From the NCBI RefSeq assembly GCF_034314105.1, contig NZ_JAVIWJ010000001.1:2977501-3041500 (forward strand): a stretch of DNA of 64,000 nucleotides, given 5' to 3'. This document shows positions 25,585 to 34,521 of this stretch, one piece after another. Source of the DNA: Pseudomonas sp. AB6 (lineage in GTDB: Bacteria; Pseudomonadota; Gammaproteobacteria; Pseudomonadales; Pseudomonadaceae). A program made the translations under genes and the position numbers. Each line of letters starts with the position of its first letter. Within the stretch, counting starts at the first letter, position 1. Below the pieces are notes generated by a model, which did not search any database, was not told where the DNA came from, and was given only the letters and a program-made list of their open reading frames with translations.

Positions 25585-28500
25585 TAGTCTTGATGACGCT
25601 TCATTGCCAAAACGTCCTCGTGTTAAACGGTACGGATGGCGTCTGTTTTGGCTGCTATTGCTGGTTGGCTTGGTCGCGCTGGGTATCGCGGTTTCTTCAG
25701 AAATCCACAGCTCCAGGCTGCAAGCACGAGAGTTCAGCCGTTTCGGCAGCGAACTGGGCTACTCCATGCAAAAAGGTCCGAGCAACGCGATCGCCTATCC
25801 TGGAGATGGCCCTTTCGACAAACGCCTGGGTTATTCCGCGATGGGGGAGTTTCTGCCGCGCTTGCTCAAGCGCGACTACCTGATCACCCAGCAAGTACGC
25901 TTCTCATCCGAGCTTCTGGGCTACAGTCAGCGCGGCTTTTTCACGCCCTATCAGGAGAAGATTCAGGCCGGTTTATCGATTACCGATTGCCAAGGATCGC
26001 CGCTCTATCAGTTTGTGTATCCGCAGCAGCTTTACCCTGATTTCTCGAGCATCCCGCCGTTGGTGGTGAACAGCTTGTTGTTTATCGAGAACCGGGACTT
26101 GCTTGACCCAAACCAACCGCAGGCAAATCCCGCTGTCGATTGGCCACGATTTGCCAAAGCAGCGGCCTCGCAGGTGGCCAAGCTGTTCGCCTTGGGCGGC
26201 CAATCTGCAGGCGGCAGCACCTTGGCCACGCAGCTAGAAAAGTACCGTCATTCCCCCGATGGCCTGACCCAGTCGGGCGCTGAGAAACTTCGACAAATGA
26301 TTTCCGCGAGTGTCCGCGCCTATCAAGCCGGCACGCAAACGATGGATGCCCGGCAACGGGTAGTCCGGGATTATCTCAACAGCGTGCCGTTGTCTGCGGT
26401 GCCCGGGCATGGTGAGGTGCATGGCTTGGCTGAAGGTTTACGCGTGTGGTACGGGGCTGATTTTGATGAAATAAATCAGCAACTACGTGCCACCACGCAG
26501 GATACGAAAAACCTTGCCAGGCGCGGTCTCGCTTTGCGCCAAGTGTTGTCGCTGGTCATTGCGCAACGCCGACCGTCGCATTACCTGTCCCGCGGCCGCG
26601 AGGAGTTGGCCCAGTTGACCGACAGCCACATTCGCCTGCTGGCGCGCAATGGCGTGATTGATCAAGCGCTGGCAGGGGCCGCATTGGACAGCGTGGTGAC
26701 TTACCGCGATTGGACGCAGCAACCGACGATCCAGCTCATCGAAACCGACAAAGGCATCAGCGTCGCCCGTAGCCGATTGTCGACGTTGCTAAACCGCCCA
26801 CTGTACGACCTCGACCGACTCGACCTGGCGGCGACCAGCACGTTGCAAAACAGCCTGCAAACCCGCGTCAGTCAGTACCTTCAAGACTTGGCGGACCCTG
26901 CGTTGGCGGCAACGCTAGGTTTGATCGGCGACCACCTGCTGACCCCGACCAACACCGCGCAGGTTCGTTATAGCTTCACCTTGTTCGAGCGCGACCCAGA
27001 CGGCTCAAGGGTCCGGGTGCAGACCGACAGCACCGACCAGCCGTTCGACATCAACGAGGGCAGCAAGCTGGAACTGGGTTCTACGGCCAAGATGCGCGTA
27101 CTAACAACCTACCTGGAAATAATCTCTGAGTTGCACCAACGCTACGCCGGACAAAGCCTTTCGGCATTGAACAAAGTCCCGGTGGAGGAACCTGATCGAC
27201 TGACCCGTTGGTCTGTCGACTACTTGAAACAGAACAAGGACCAAGACCTGTCGAAAATGCTTTCAGCCGCGCTGGATCGGCAATATTCGGCCAGTCCCAA
27301 CGAAGGTTTTTTCACTGGCGGCGGCATGCATCATTTCCATAACTTCCGTAACGAAGATAACGGCCGCAGCCCGAGTTTGCGCGATGCACTGCGCGAGTCG
27401 ATCAACTTGCCGTTCATTCGTTTGATGCGTGATCTGGTGCGTTACAGCATCTATCAATCACCTAACAGCAGCGCGCAATTGCTTAAAGATGATGACGATC
27501 CTCATCGCCAGGAATACCTCAGTCAATTCGCTGACCGCGAAGGCACGGTGTACCTGCTGCGCTTCTGGAAACGCTACAAGAACAAGTCGACTCAAGAGCG
27601 TCTAGAAACGTTCCTGGACAGCATTCATCCCACCGCTATTCGAATGGCTGCGGTACATCGCTATCTGTTACCGGAAGCCCATCAGGACACCTTCAACGCT
27701 TTCGTCCGCGCGCACTTGGCCGAGAGCAAAGTCCCCATCGACAAATTGACCGATACGCGCCTGGACGCGCTGTATAAAAGCTACGGGCCCGGCGCTTATG
27801 ACCTGCCGGATCAGGGTTTTATCGCCAAAGTCCACCCACTGGACCTATGGTTAGTGGGCTACTTGTTGAAACATCCAGATGCGCAGTTCAAAGAGGTGGT
27901 GGCTGCCAGCGAAATGGAGCGTCAGGAGGTTTACAGCTGGCTATTTAAAAGTCGTCACAAGAGCGCGCGTGATAGCCGGATTAGGACCATGTTGGAGATC
28001 GAAGCCTTTACCGACATTCACAAACGCTGGCAGCGCGTAGGGTATCCATTCGACCACCTGGTGCCATCTTTGGCGACGGCCATTGGCAGCTCTGGCGACC
28101 GCCCGGCAGCTTTGGCTGAACTGATCGGGATCATTCAAAACGACGGCGTGCGCCTGCCGGTGTTACGCGTTGACAGCCTGCACTTTGCTGCTGGAACGCC
28201 TTACGAAACGCAACTGATCAGCAATCCCGATCTAGGTAAACGTGTGCTGCCATCGGAAGTGGCGACGGCCATGCGTGAAGCGCTGTCGCAAGTGGTGGAC
28301 GCTGGAACCGCGAAGCGTGTGCAAGGGAGTTTCAAACTCCCGGACGGCAGCACGCTAGCCATGGGCGGCAAAACCGGCACCGGCGATAACCGACTCGAAA
28401 GCATCGGCGCACGCGGTAGAATCTTGGGCTCGAAGTCCATCAACCGCACCGCCACCTTCGTGTTTTATATCGGCGACAACCACTTCGGCACTTTGACCGC

Positions 28501-28660
28501 ATTCGTCCCGGGGCGAGCTGCGGAGGCCTTTAAATTCACCTCCGCGCTGCCGGTCCAGGTGCTTAAGGGTATGGCACCGATTCTTAATCCTTACCTGACG
28601 CCCGGCACCCGCACCGAATGCCAAGTGCCAAGCCCTCCTTTGCAAACCAGCGCCCGATAA
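25535..28660 (+). CDS. atypical class A penicillin-binding-protein-like protein (GT51 + transpeptidase)
   Basis: 1041 aa. One N-terminal anchor helix (~32-54) is followed by a GT51-like glycosyltransferase region with IENRDLLDP and GGSTLATQLEKYR, then a serine transpeptidase domain. The three penicillin-binding motifs are present: Ser516-T-A-Lys519, Ser622-I-Asn624 and Lys946-T-Gly948. The distance between the second and third motifs (over 320 residues) is far longer than in PBP1a/1b, with a charged helical insertion around 650-850. The first GT51 motif is divergent (ENRDLL rather than EDxxFxxH), so polymerase activity is uncertain. It stands alone and is probably an accessory peptidoglycan synthase. 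Confidence 0.8.
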   Translation: MGALWHSDSKKTPVAADSLDDASLPKRPRVKRYGWRLFWLLLLVGLVALGIAVSSEIHSSRLQAREFSRFGSELGYSMQKGPSNAIAYPGDGPFDKRLGYSAMGEFLPRLLKRDYLITQQVRFSSELLGYSQRGFFTPYQEKIQAGLSITDCQGSPLYQFVYPQQLYPDFSSIPPLVVNSLLFIENRDLLDPNQPQANPAVDWPRFAKAAASQVAKLFALGGQSAGGSTLATQLEKYRHSPDGLTQSGAEKLRQMISASVRAYQAGTQTMDARQRVVRDYLNSVPLSAVPGHGEVHGLAEGLRVWYGADFDEINQQLRATTQDTKNLARRGLALRQVLSLVIAQRRPSHYLSRGREELAQLTDSHIRLLARNGVIDQALAGAALDSVVTYRDWTQQPTIQLIETDKGISVARSRLSTLLNRPLYDLDRLDLAATSTLQNSLQTRVSQYLQDLADPALAATLGLIGDHLLTPTNTAQVRYSFTLFERDPDGSRVRVQTDSTDQPFDINEGSKLELGSTAKMRVLTTYLEIISELHQRYAGQSLSALNKVPVEEPDRLTRWSVDYLKQNKDQDLSKMLSAALDRQYSASPNEGFFTGGGMHHFHNFRNEDNGRSPSLRDALRESINLPFIRLMRDLVRYSIYQSPNSSAQLLKDDDDPHRQEYLSQFADREGTVYLLRFWKRYKNKSTQERLETFLDSIHPTAIRMAAVHRYLLPEAHQDTFNAFVRAHLAESKVPIDKLTDTRLDALYKSYGPGAYDLPDQGFIAKVHPLDLWLVGYLLKHPDAQFKEVVAASEMERQEVYSWLFKSRHKSARDSRIRTMLEIEAFTDIHKRWQRVGYPFDHLVPSLATAIGSSGDRPAALAELIGIIQNDGVRLPVLRVDSLHFAAGTPYETQLISNPDLGKRVLPSEVATAMREALSQVVDAGTAKRVQGSFKLPDGSTLAMGGKTGTGDNRLESIGARGRILGSKSINRTATFVFYIGDNHFGTLTAFVPGRAAEAFKFTSALPVQVLKGMAPILNPYLTPGTRTECQVPSPPLQTSAR

Positions 28661-28692
28661 AAACCATTTCGTCTCTGCCTCTTGCAAAACCA

Positions 28693-28708
28693 TTAAGATA
28701 TATCTTAA
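28693..28708. promoter_or_regulatory. perfect 16-bp palindromic operator upstream of nfeR-nfeF
   Basis: TTAAGATATATCTTAA is fully self-complementary and lies 33 nt before the PadR-type start codon, overlapping the likely promoter (TTGCAA at 28682-28687 is a candidate -35). Autoregulation by the PadR/YqjI-like protein is the simplest reading. Confidence 0.65.
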
Positions 28709-28740
28709 GTTACATCTAACTGATGCAAGAGACAGAAAAA

Positions 28741-29328
28741 ATGAGAGACCCAAGTGATCACCCCCACCACCATTTCCAGCACCGCGAACACGGTGATGGC
28801 CGAGATGGTTTCGAAAAACGTCCAGGACGCGAACGCGGCGGCCGTGGCCCTCGCGTCTTCGCCCCTGGAGACCTTAAATTATTGCTGTTGGCATTGATCG
28901 CGGAGCAACCATGCCATGGCTACGACCTGATCCGTCAGATCGAAGGCATGTTCGACGGCGCCTACAGCCCCAGCCCCGGTGTGATTTATCCGACACTAAC
29001 GTTTCTTGAGGAAAGCGAGTTAATCCTCGGGGACGCCATTGCCGGCAAGAAGCACTACACCGTGACCGAGGCAGGCCGCCAATCATTGGCTGATCAGGCC
29101 ATTGCCCTGGACGGCGTGCGAATGCGCATCGACGTTAGCAAACGCTCGCTGCGTGGTCATGACCGGCCACCGGAAATACACGAGGCTGTGCATAACCTTC
29201 GGCACGCGCTGCAACTGCATCACGGACGCTGGAGCGCGGAAGAAATCCTGCGGGTACGCGACCTGCTGAACAACACCGCCAAAGCCATTGTCGATGGCCC
29301 GCTGGACACCTCGGAGAAGTCTCAATGA
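28741..29328 (+). CDS. nfeR: PadR-family metalloregulator, YqjI/NfeR-like
   Basis: 195 aa from ATG 28741 (an in-frame ATG at 28723 adds six residues). The N-terminal tail is rich in His and Asp (DHPHHHFQHREHGDGRD), like the metal-binding tail of E. coli YqjI. The PadR winged helix follows: LLLALIAEQPCHGYDLIRQIEG, GVIYPTLTFLEESEL and KKHYTVTEAGR. YqjI represses itself and the ferric-reductase gene yqjH and responds to nickel. Here the reductase gene overlaps this one by 4 nt (ATGA) in an operon, instead of the divergent E. coli layout. A perfect palindrome precedes the gene. The gene symbol is by similarity. Confidence 0.82.
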   Translation: MRDPSDHPHHHFQHREHGDGRDGFEKRPGRERGGRGPRVFAPGDLKLLLLALIAEQPCHGYDLIRQIEGMFDGAYSPSPGVIYPTLTFLEESELILGDAIAGKKHYTVTEAGRQSLADQAIALDGVRMRIDVSKRSLRGHDRPPEIHEAVHNLRHALQLHHGRWSAEEILRVRDLLNNTAKAIVDGPLDTSEKSQ

Positions 29329-30122
29329 ATTCACAAACATCGCTTGCTTCACAAGCCGCGCAGCCGCAAGGTATTCACCGTGTCAGTCATGACATCAAAC
29401 GGCGCAAACTGGAAGTCATCCGGGTCTTTGACCTGACGCCCCGGATGCGCCGCGTGACCTTTAGCGGTCCGCAACTCGAGGGTTTCATCAGCTTGGGCAC
29501 TGATGATCATGTGAAATTAATCTTCGCCCAAACCCCGGAGGAACAGGCAACGCTCGATACCTTTGTTCCCGGAGCGTCCGATGACGGCCCGCGTCCCACC
29601 ATGCGCGATTACACGCCTCGCCGTTACGACCCGAAGGCTGGCGAACTGGACATTGATTTTGTGCTACACGGCGAAGGCCCTGCAGCTACCTGGGCAACCC
29701 AGGCGGCACCAGGACAGTTTCTGCACATCGCTGGCCCGCGTGGCTCGATGATCGTGCCGGATATCTTCGACAGCTACTTGTTGATCGGCGATGAAACCGC
29801 ACTGCCGGCCATCGCCCGTCGCGTAGAAAGCCTGCCGGCTAACCGTGCAGCGTTGGTCGTCATGGAAATCGAAGACCCGGCTGAACAGCAGGCATTCAAC
29901 AGCGTTGCGCAGGTCGACGTGATTTGGGTGGTTCGCAGCGAGCAAAACCTGGTGGATGTCGTTCGCAGGCTGGAAATGCCAGAGGGCGAACTGTACGCCT
30001 GGGTCGCCACCGAAGCGGCCTTGTCCCGCAAAATCCGGCGGGTGTTGCTGAACGAGTTTGGTCTCAGTGAAGCGCTGGTGAAGACGTCGGGGTACTGGCG
30101 GGTGGAAGGTGAGGATGAGTGA
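29325..30122 (+). CDS. nfeF: siderophore-interacting protein, YqjH/NfeF-like ferric reductase
   Basis: 265 aa. The FAD-binding N-terminal domain has MRRVTFSGPQLEGF and the family motif MRDYTPRRYD. The C-terminal SIP domain has LLIGDETALPAIARRVE and ends in the segment LLNEFGLSEALVKTSGYWRVEGEDE. Family members use NAD(P)H and FAD to reduce ferric-siderophore complexes in the cytoplasm, releasing iron. Overlap with the PadR-type regulator gene argues for the nickel/iron-responsive control seen for nfeF in E. coli. Confidence 0.88.
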   Translation: MNSQTSLASQAAQPQGIHRVSHDIKRRKLEVIRVFDLTPRMRRVTFSGPQLEGFISLGTDDHVKLIFAQTPEEQATLDTFVPGASDDGPRPTMRDYTPRRYDPKAGELDIDFVLHGEGPAATWATQAAPGQFLHIAGPRGSMIVPDIFDSYLLIGDETALPAIARRVESLPANRAALVVMEIEDPAEQQAFNSVAQVDVIWVVRSEQNLVDVVRRLEMPEGELYAWVATEAALSRKIRRVLLNEFGLSEALVKTSGYWRVEGEDE

Positions 30123-30141
30123 ACGCACGATAAAAATTTAC

Positions 30142-30173
30142 GTGTTGGCGAGAGGTTCGCCCCCTCCCAACAC
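30142..30173. terminator. hairpin between convergent genes
   Basis: GTGTTGG (30142-30148) pairs with CCAACAC (30167-30173), extended by GAG/CTC with a bulge. It lies between the SIP stop and the convergent membrane-protein gene. No clear T-run, so a terminator role is only likely by position. Confidence 0.4.
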
Positions 30174-30180
30174 TTTGGCT

Positions 30181-30849
30181 CTACCGGTGGGTCTGCATTC
30201 GGCCTTTCAATCTATCAACCGCCAGCAACACACCTGAAATAAGCAGAAAGCCCACCAACACCCCCAGCGCGTTAAAAAACGTCTGTGGATAACCCAAGCT
30301 GCTGACATCAATAAACGGGTACATGTAGTCGCTGATCAAATAGCCGCGAAGCAAGGCATAGGCAAAATACGCCAGCGGATAGATGACCCAAAGCAGCACA
30401 TGCTTTATGCGCAGTGTCCCTTTTGGAACGTAAACCCACCAATAAAACAGAAACAGAACCGGCAGGATGTCGTGCAGTAACTCATCGGCAACCCGCTGCA
30501 AACCGTGGGGTTGCCATAAAGGGCGTAGCAACAGGTTATACGCGATGCTTACCAATACGATGTTCGCAGCGACGCCGCTGCTGACCCAAGGCGTGCGAAA
30601 AAATCGATGAGCGCATGAGCCCCTGGAGGTGATTGCGCAGGTCAATACGGTCGCTACCAACGTGTTGGTAGTGACGGTGAAAAAACTGAAAAAACGTACC
30701 ACTCCGGCCGATAGGCTGGCTTGGTCAACCCAGCGAGCGAACAAGACCAAGTAGAGCTGAAGGGCCAACGCCGACCAGCCCAGAATGGCGGCGATGAGGG
30801 TGTAACGCCGCGGCCCTCGCGCCATCTGAGTATGTTGACTGAGTATCAT
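30181..30849 (-). CDS. Pr6Pr-family integral membrane protein
   Basis: 222 aa from ATG 30849, with AAGGA upstream; longer frames upstream lack hydrophobic or family features. Six or seven transmembrane helices run from LIAAILGWSALALQLYLVLF to the last helix LGVLVGFLLISGVLL. The motifs RFFSFFTVTTNTLVA, HDILPVLFLFYWWVYVPKG and ISDYMYPFIDVSSLGYPQ identify the Pr6Pr (FAR-17a/AIG1-like) group, which has no assigned function in bacteria. A small VF530-type gene lies 38 nt upstream on the same strand. Confidence 0.8.
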   Translation of the reverse strand: MILSQHTQMARGPRRYTLIAAILGWSALALQLYLVLFARWVDQASLSAGVVRFFSFFTVTTNTLVATVLTCAITSRGSCAHRFFRTPWVSSGVAANIVLVSIAYNLLLRPLWQPHGLQRVADELLHDILPVLFLFYWWVYVPKGTLRIKHVLLWVIYPLAYFAYALLRGYLISDYMYPFIDVSSLGYPQTFFNALGVLVGFLLISGVLLAVDRLKGRMQTHR

Positions 30850-30887
30850 GGTTGTCCTTGAATTCGGGTAACACCAAGCACGAGCAC

Positions 30888-31112
30888 TTAGCCCTTGCTG
30901 CGTTGCAATTTTAGGTACAAACCTTCGACTTTTTCGCGCGCCCAAGGAGTTTTGCGCAGAAATGTCAGGCTCGACTTAATGCTTGGGTCACTTTTAAAGC
31001 AGCGGATATCAATTTTTTCAGCCAATCCTGACCATTCGTAATGGGCAACCAGCGCGGTAAGAATCTGCTCAAGCGTTACGCCATGCAGGGGATTACTGTT
31101 GGATGTCATCAT
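30888..31112 (-). CDS. VF530-family small DNA-binding protein (DUF2132)
   Basis: 74 aa (73 if the second ATG is used). The sequence contains [43 protein letters not shown] and a basic tail, which matches the VF530/DUF2132 family. These are short helical proteins conserved in gamma-proteobacteria; a structural representative was reported as a double-stranded DNA binder. Cellular role unknown. Confidence 0.82.
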   Translation of the reverse strand: MMTSNSNPLHGVTLEQILTALVAHYEWSGLAEKIDIRCFKSDPSIKSSLTFLRKTPWAREKVEGLYLKLQRSKG

Positions 31113-31525
31113 GCGGAACCTTCGACCTGACCTTTAATATGGACGGGACTGCGTCCCTTAGGTGCGCACCTTAGCTGAGGGCTTAGGCTGCGCAAAGCGA
31201 CAAATGTGCCCTGCGCCGTTTACCACTGCCACTGAACCAGCCCGTTACCACATCCCTGATTTTTCTCCCAAGATGAGATCTCTAACTCATCAACGGTGAG
31301 TAATCAATTAATACGCTTCAAGGAGCTGCCATTCAGGGCCAACCTGAACTCTGCGCACCTTGCGATGCCTATGAACAAACCCCCCGAGAATCCTGATCAA
31401 GGTGCCGTGTTCCCGAGCGATTCAAATCGGCGGTTTTTACTAGAGCGAATCTGACTGAGCCAAGTTCGTAAGCAAAGCAATATCAAATGCAGCGGCGACC
31501 CTTAATTTTCATGGAGAAACACACT
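31113..31525. other. intergenic region upstream of gcd
   Basis: About 410 nt without a convincing gene. Visible structures are a GGGAC-TGC-GTCCC hairpin (31145-31157), the palindrome GGTGCGCACC (31161-31170) and a GATGAG/CTCATC stem near 31272-31290. It should contain the gcd promoter; no consensus promoter stands out. Confidence 0.45.
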
Positions 31526-33952
31526 ATGAGCACTGATGGTGCTTTAAGCAGAAACCGGTTGTTACCGACATTGCTAGGGCTGGTGTTCCTGCTAATGGGC
31601 TTGGCCATGTTGGCGGGCGGTATAAAACTGACCCAGTTGGGCGGTTCTCTGTATTACCTGATAGCAGGTATCGGCATTGCCATTACCGGCGTGCTGCTGA
31701 TGATGGGGCGTCGCTCTGCATTGGGCTTGTACGCACTGGTACTGTTCGCCAGTACATTGTGGTCATTATGGGAAGTGGGCCTGGATTGGTGGCAATTGGT
31801 CCCACGCCTGGCACTGTGGTTCGCTATGGGTGTTGTGCTGTTGTTGCCCTGGTTTCGCCGTCCATTGCTTGAGCGTGGGCAGCAGCCTTCAGCGACAGGC
31901 ACCCGGGCACTGAGCCTGGCGGTGATCCTTGCAGGCCTGGCCGCGCTGGCCAGCCAATTCACCAACCCAGGTGAAATCAAAGGTCAACTGGACCGTGAAA
32001 CCGCAGGCACTACCAGCGCCGCGCCGGCCATGCCCGACGGCGACTGGCAGTCCTACGGTCGCACTGCGTTCGGTGACCGCTACTCACCTCTGGCGCAAAT
32101 CACCCCGGAAAACGCGAGCAAGCTGGTACCAGCCTGGACTGACCGGACCGGGGATATTCCTGGGCCCAACGATCCAGGTGAGACCACCGCTGAGAACACC
32201 CCGCTGAAGGTCAACGGCATGTTGTACGTCTGCACGCCGCACAGCATGGTAATCGCGCTTGACCCGGATACCGGCAAGGAGTTGTGGCGTTTCGATCCGA
32301 AGATTAGTACGCAAAAAGCGGCCAACTTCAAAGGTTGGGCGCACATGACTTGCCGTGGCGTGGCCTATCACGATGACGCCGCTTACACGACTGCAACGGC
32401 TCCGGCACAAAGTCCGAAGGCAGCAGCAGCTGTCGCCGCCACTATAAGTTCGTGCCCTCGTCGTCTATTTTTGCCAACGGCTGACACCCGTCTGATTGCA
32501 TTAAATGCCGACACCGGCAAACTGTGCGAAGACTTCGGCGACAAAGGCTCCATTGACTTAGGCGCTAACATTGGCACCTTCGCCCCAGGGGGTTACTACT
32601 CCACATCGCCACCCGCTGTGACGCAGAACTTGGTGGTGATCGGTGGTCACGTGACTGACAACGTCTCCACGGACGAGCCTTCCGGCGTTATTCGTGCGTT
32701 CGACGTCCACACCGGTCGCCTGGTGTGGAACTGGGACAGCGGCAATCCGAACGACACGACCCCAATTGCACCAGGCAAAACCTACACCCGCAACTCGCCC
32801 AACATGTGGTCAATGTTCGCAGTCGATGAAAAGCTCGGCATGCTCTATCTGCCAATGGGCAACCAGATGCCTGACCAATGGGGCGGCAATCGTACCCCTG
32901 AATCAGAGGTATTCAGCGCAGGCTTGACCGCGCTGGATATCAAAACCGGTCATGTTCGCTGGACCTTCCAGTTCACGCACCACGATCTGTGGGACATGGA
33001 CGTTGGCGGCCAGCCAACGCTGATGGATATCAAAACCGCAGGGGGTATGAAGCAAGCGGTACTCGCTTCAACTAAGCAGGGCAGCATCTATGTGCTGGAC
33101 CGGACAAACGGTCAGCCGGTCGTGCCTATCAATGAAATTCCGGTTCCACAAGGCGCAGTGGCTGGCGATCATACTTCACCGACTCAACCCAAGTCGGACC
33201 TGAACTTCATGCCTCCACCGCTGAAAGAGCGCGACATGTGGGGCGTGACACCGTTTGACCAAATGCTGTGCCGAATTGATTTTAAGTCAATGCGCTATGA
33301 CGGACCCTTCACCCCGCCATCACTGCAAGGCTCGATCGTTTATCCGGGTAACTTTGGCGTGTTCGATTGGGGCGGTATTTCGGTCGACCCGGTCCGTCAG
33401 ATAGCCTTTGTCAATCCGGACTACATGGCCTTCACATCACGGTTGGTCCCGGCAGCGGACATTGCGGGGGGGCCAGGCCGGAAAAGTGAAACCGAAGGTG
33501 TGCAGCCAAACACCGGCGCGCCGTATGGCGTGATCCTCCAAGCAATGCTGTCGCCATTGGGTTTGCCATGCCAAGCGCCAGCATGGGGTTATGTGGCTGC
33601 TGTGGACCTGACCAACCACACCACAATCTGGAAACACAAGAACGGTACCGTGCGTGATAGCTCGCCAATTCCGATTCCACTGACCTTGGGCGTACCCAGT
33701 TTGGGCGGCACCTTCATCACCAAAAGTGGCGTAGCGTTCCTTAGCGCAACCCTTGACCAGTACTTGCGTGCGTACGACGTTCGAAACGGCAAGCAGTTGT
33801 GGGAAGGTCGCTTGCCAGCGGGCGGCCAGACGACGCCAATGACCTACACCGGCAAGGACGGCAAGCAATACGTGCTGGTCATGGCCGGTGGTCATGGCTC
33901 GTTAGGAACTAAACAAGGCGATTACATTTTGGCGTTCAAACTGCCAAATTGA
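31526..33952 (+). CDS. gcd: membrane-bound PQQ-dependent glucose dehydrogenase
   Basis: 808 aa from ATG 31526, with GGAG 9 nt upstream; in-frame ATGs at 31487 and 31511 are less well placed. Five N-terminal membrane helices (~10-145) anchor the enzyme. The periplasmic eight-bladed propeller starts WQSYGRTAFGDRYSPLAQI and carries the PQQ-enzyme tryptophan-docking repeats (for example TGKELWRFDPK, FTHHDLWDMDVGGQPTL and a late NGKQLWEGRLPAGGQTTPMTY). It oxidises glucose to gluconolactone and passes electrons to ubiquinone. No oprB or pqq gene is adjacent. A terminator follows the stop. Confidence 0.93.
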   Translation: MSTDGALSRNRLLPTLLGLVFLLMGLAMLAGGIKLTQLGGSLYYLIAGIGIAITGVLLMMGRRSALGLYALVLFASTLWSLWEVGLDWWQLVPRLALWFAMGVVLLLPWFRRPLLERGQQPSATGTRALSLAVILAGLAALASQFTNPGEIKGQLDRETAGTTSAAPAMPDGDWQSYGRTAFGDRYSPLAQITPENASKLVPAWTDRTGDIPGPNDPGETTAENTPLKVNGMLYVCTPHSMVIALDPDTGKELWRFDPKISTQKAANFKGWAHMTCRGVAYHDDAAYTTATAPAQSPKAAAAVAATISSCPRRLFLPTADTRLIALNADTGKLCEDFGDKGSIDLGANIGTFAPGGYYSTSPPAVTQNLVVIGGHVTDNVSTDEPSGVIRAFDVHTGRLVWNWDSGNPNDTTPIAPGKTYTRNSPNMWSMFAVDEKLGMLYLPMGNQMPDQWGGNRTPESEVFSAGLTALDIKTGHVRWTFQFTHHDLWDMDVGGQPTLMDIKTAGGMKQAVLASTKQGSIYVLDRTNGQPVVPINEIPVPQGAVAGDHTSPTQPKSDLNFMPPPLKERDMWGVTPFDQMLCRIDFKSMRYDGPFTPPSLQGSIVYPGNFGVFDWGGISVDPVRQIAFVNPDYMAFTSRLVPAADIAGGPGRKSETEGVQPNTGAPYGVILQAMLSPLGLPCQAPAWGYVAAVDLTNHTTIWKHKNGTVRDSSPIPIPLTLGVPSLGGTFITKSGVAFLSATLDQYLRAYDVRNGKQLWEGRLPAGGQTTPMTYTGKDGKQYVLVMAGGHGSLGTKQGDYILAFKLPN

Positions 33953-33973
33953 TGCGTTCTAGCGGTCAATAAG

Positions 33974-34006
33974 AAGGCGACTACCAGCAGGTAGCCGCCT
34001 TTTTTT
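33974..34006 (+). terminator. intrinsic terminator after gcd
   Basis: The stem AAGGCG-A-CTACC pairs with GGTAG-C-CGCCTT across an AGCA loop, with one internal mismatch, followed by seven T (34000-34006). It lies 20 nt after the gcd stop. Confidence 0.85.
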
Positions 34007-34100
34007 GACGAATTCAGTTCGACCGCTGTACTTTCGCCGAAATAGGAAGTTGATCCGGAATCTGTCTGCTGCGCCTGCCGAAAAAGATTCGCCTGCGGTG

Positions 34101-34520
34101 TCACTTCTCAATAACTTCGCCACGCAACGGCGCCAGCTTGGCGATTAAGCGATTTTGGGTGGGTACCGGAATGTGCTGAGTGTCCATGGCATCGATCAGA
34201 TCTTCAACCAAGGCGTTGAAATCGCTGCGGGTCAAGTGCTGGCCTTTATGGACTTCAGCCATGCTATCGCCGGTGTAGCGACAAGGGCCGCCGGCTTCCT
34301 CGCAGAACTTCTCAACCAATTTATCGCGCAGACGGACCACATCGACTCGCTTGAAATGCTCGACGATGCGCGGGTCTCGAGCAATGTTCAGCAACATGCC
34401 TTCTACGATGCGTTGAAGCCCGGCACGCTGACCAAGGGCGAGGTAAAGACTGTCATCGTGCGACGGCGTTTGCGCACAACCAGCCAGCACGGCAATCAAA
34501 AACCCCAACAGCAGACGCAT
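34101..34520 (-). CDS. lipoprotein group-1 truncated haemoglobin
   Basis: 139 aa. A lipoprotein signal peptide ends in LAGC (Cys15), so the globin should be membrane-tethered in the periplasm. The rest has the trHb fold pattern: LYLALGQRAGLQRIVEGML, DPRIVEHFK, and the haem-ligand region CRYTGDSMAEVHKGQHLT in which the His before KGQ is the likely proximal ligand. Truncated globins bind O2 or NO; a lipoprotein form is less usual. It is last in a cluster with a DUF3034 protein, an EAL protein and a cupredoxin-like protein, one base after the DUF3034 stop. Confidence 0.82.
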   Translation of the reverse strand: MRLLLGFLIAVLAGCAQTPSHDDSLYLALGQRAGLQRIVEGMLLNIARDPRIVEHFKRVDVVRLRDKLVEKFCEEAGGPCRYTGDSMAEVHKGQHLTRSDFNALVEDLIDAMDTQHIPVPTQNRLIAKLAPLRGEVIEK

Positions 34521-34521
34521 G

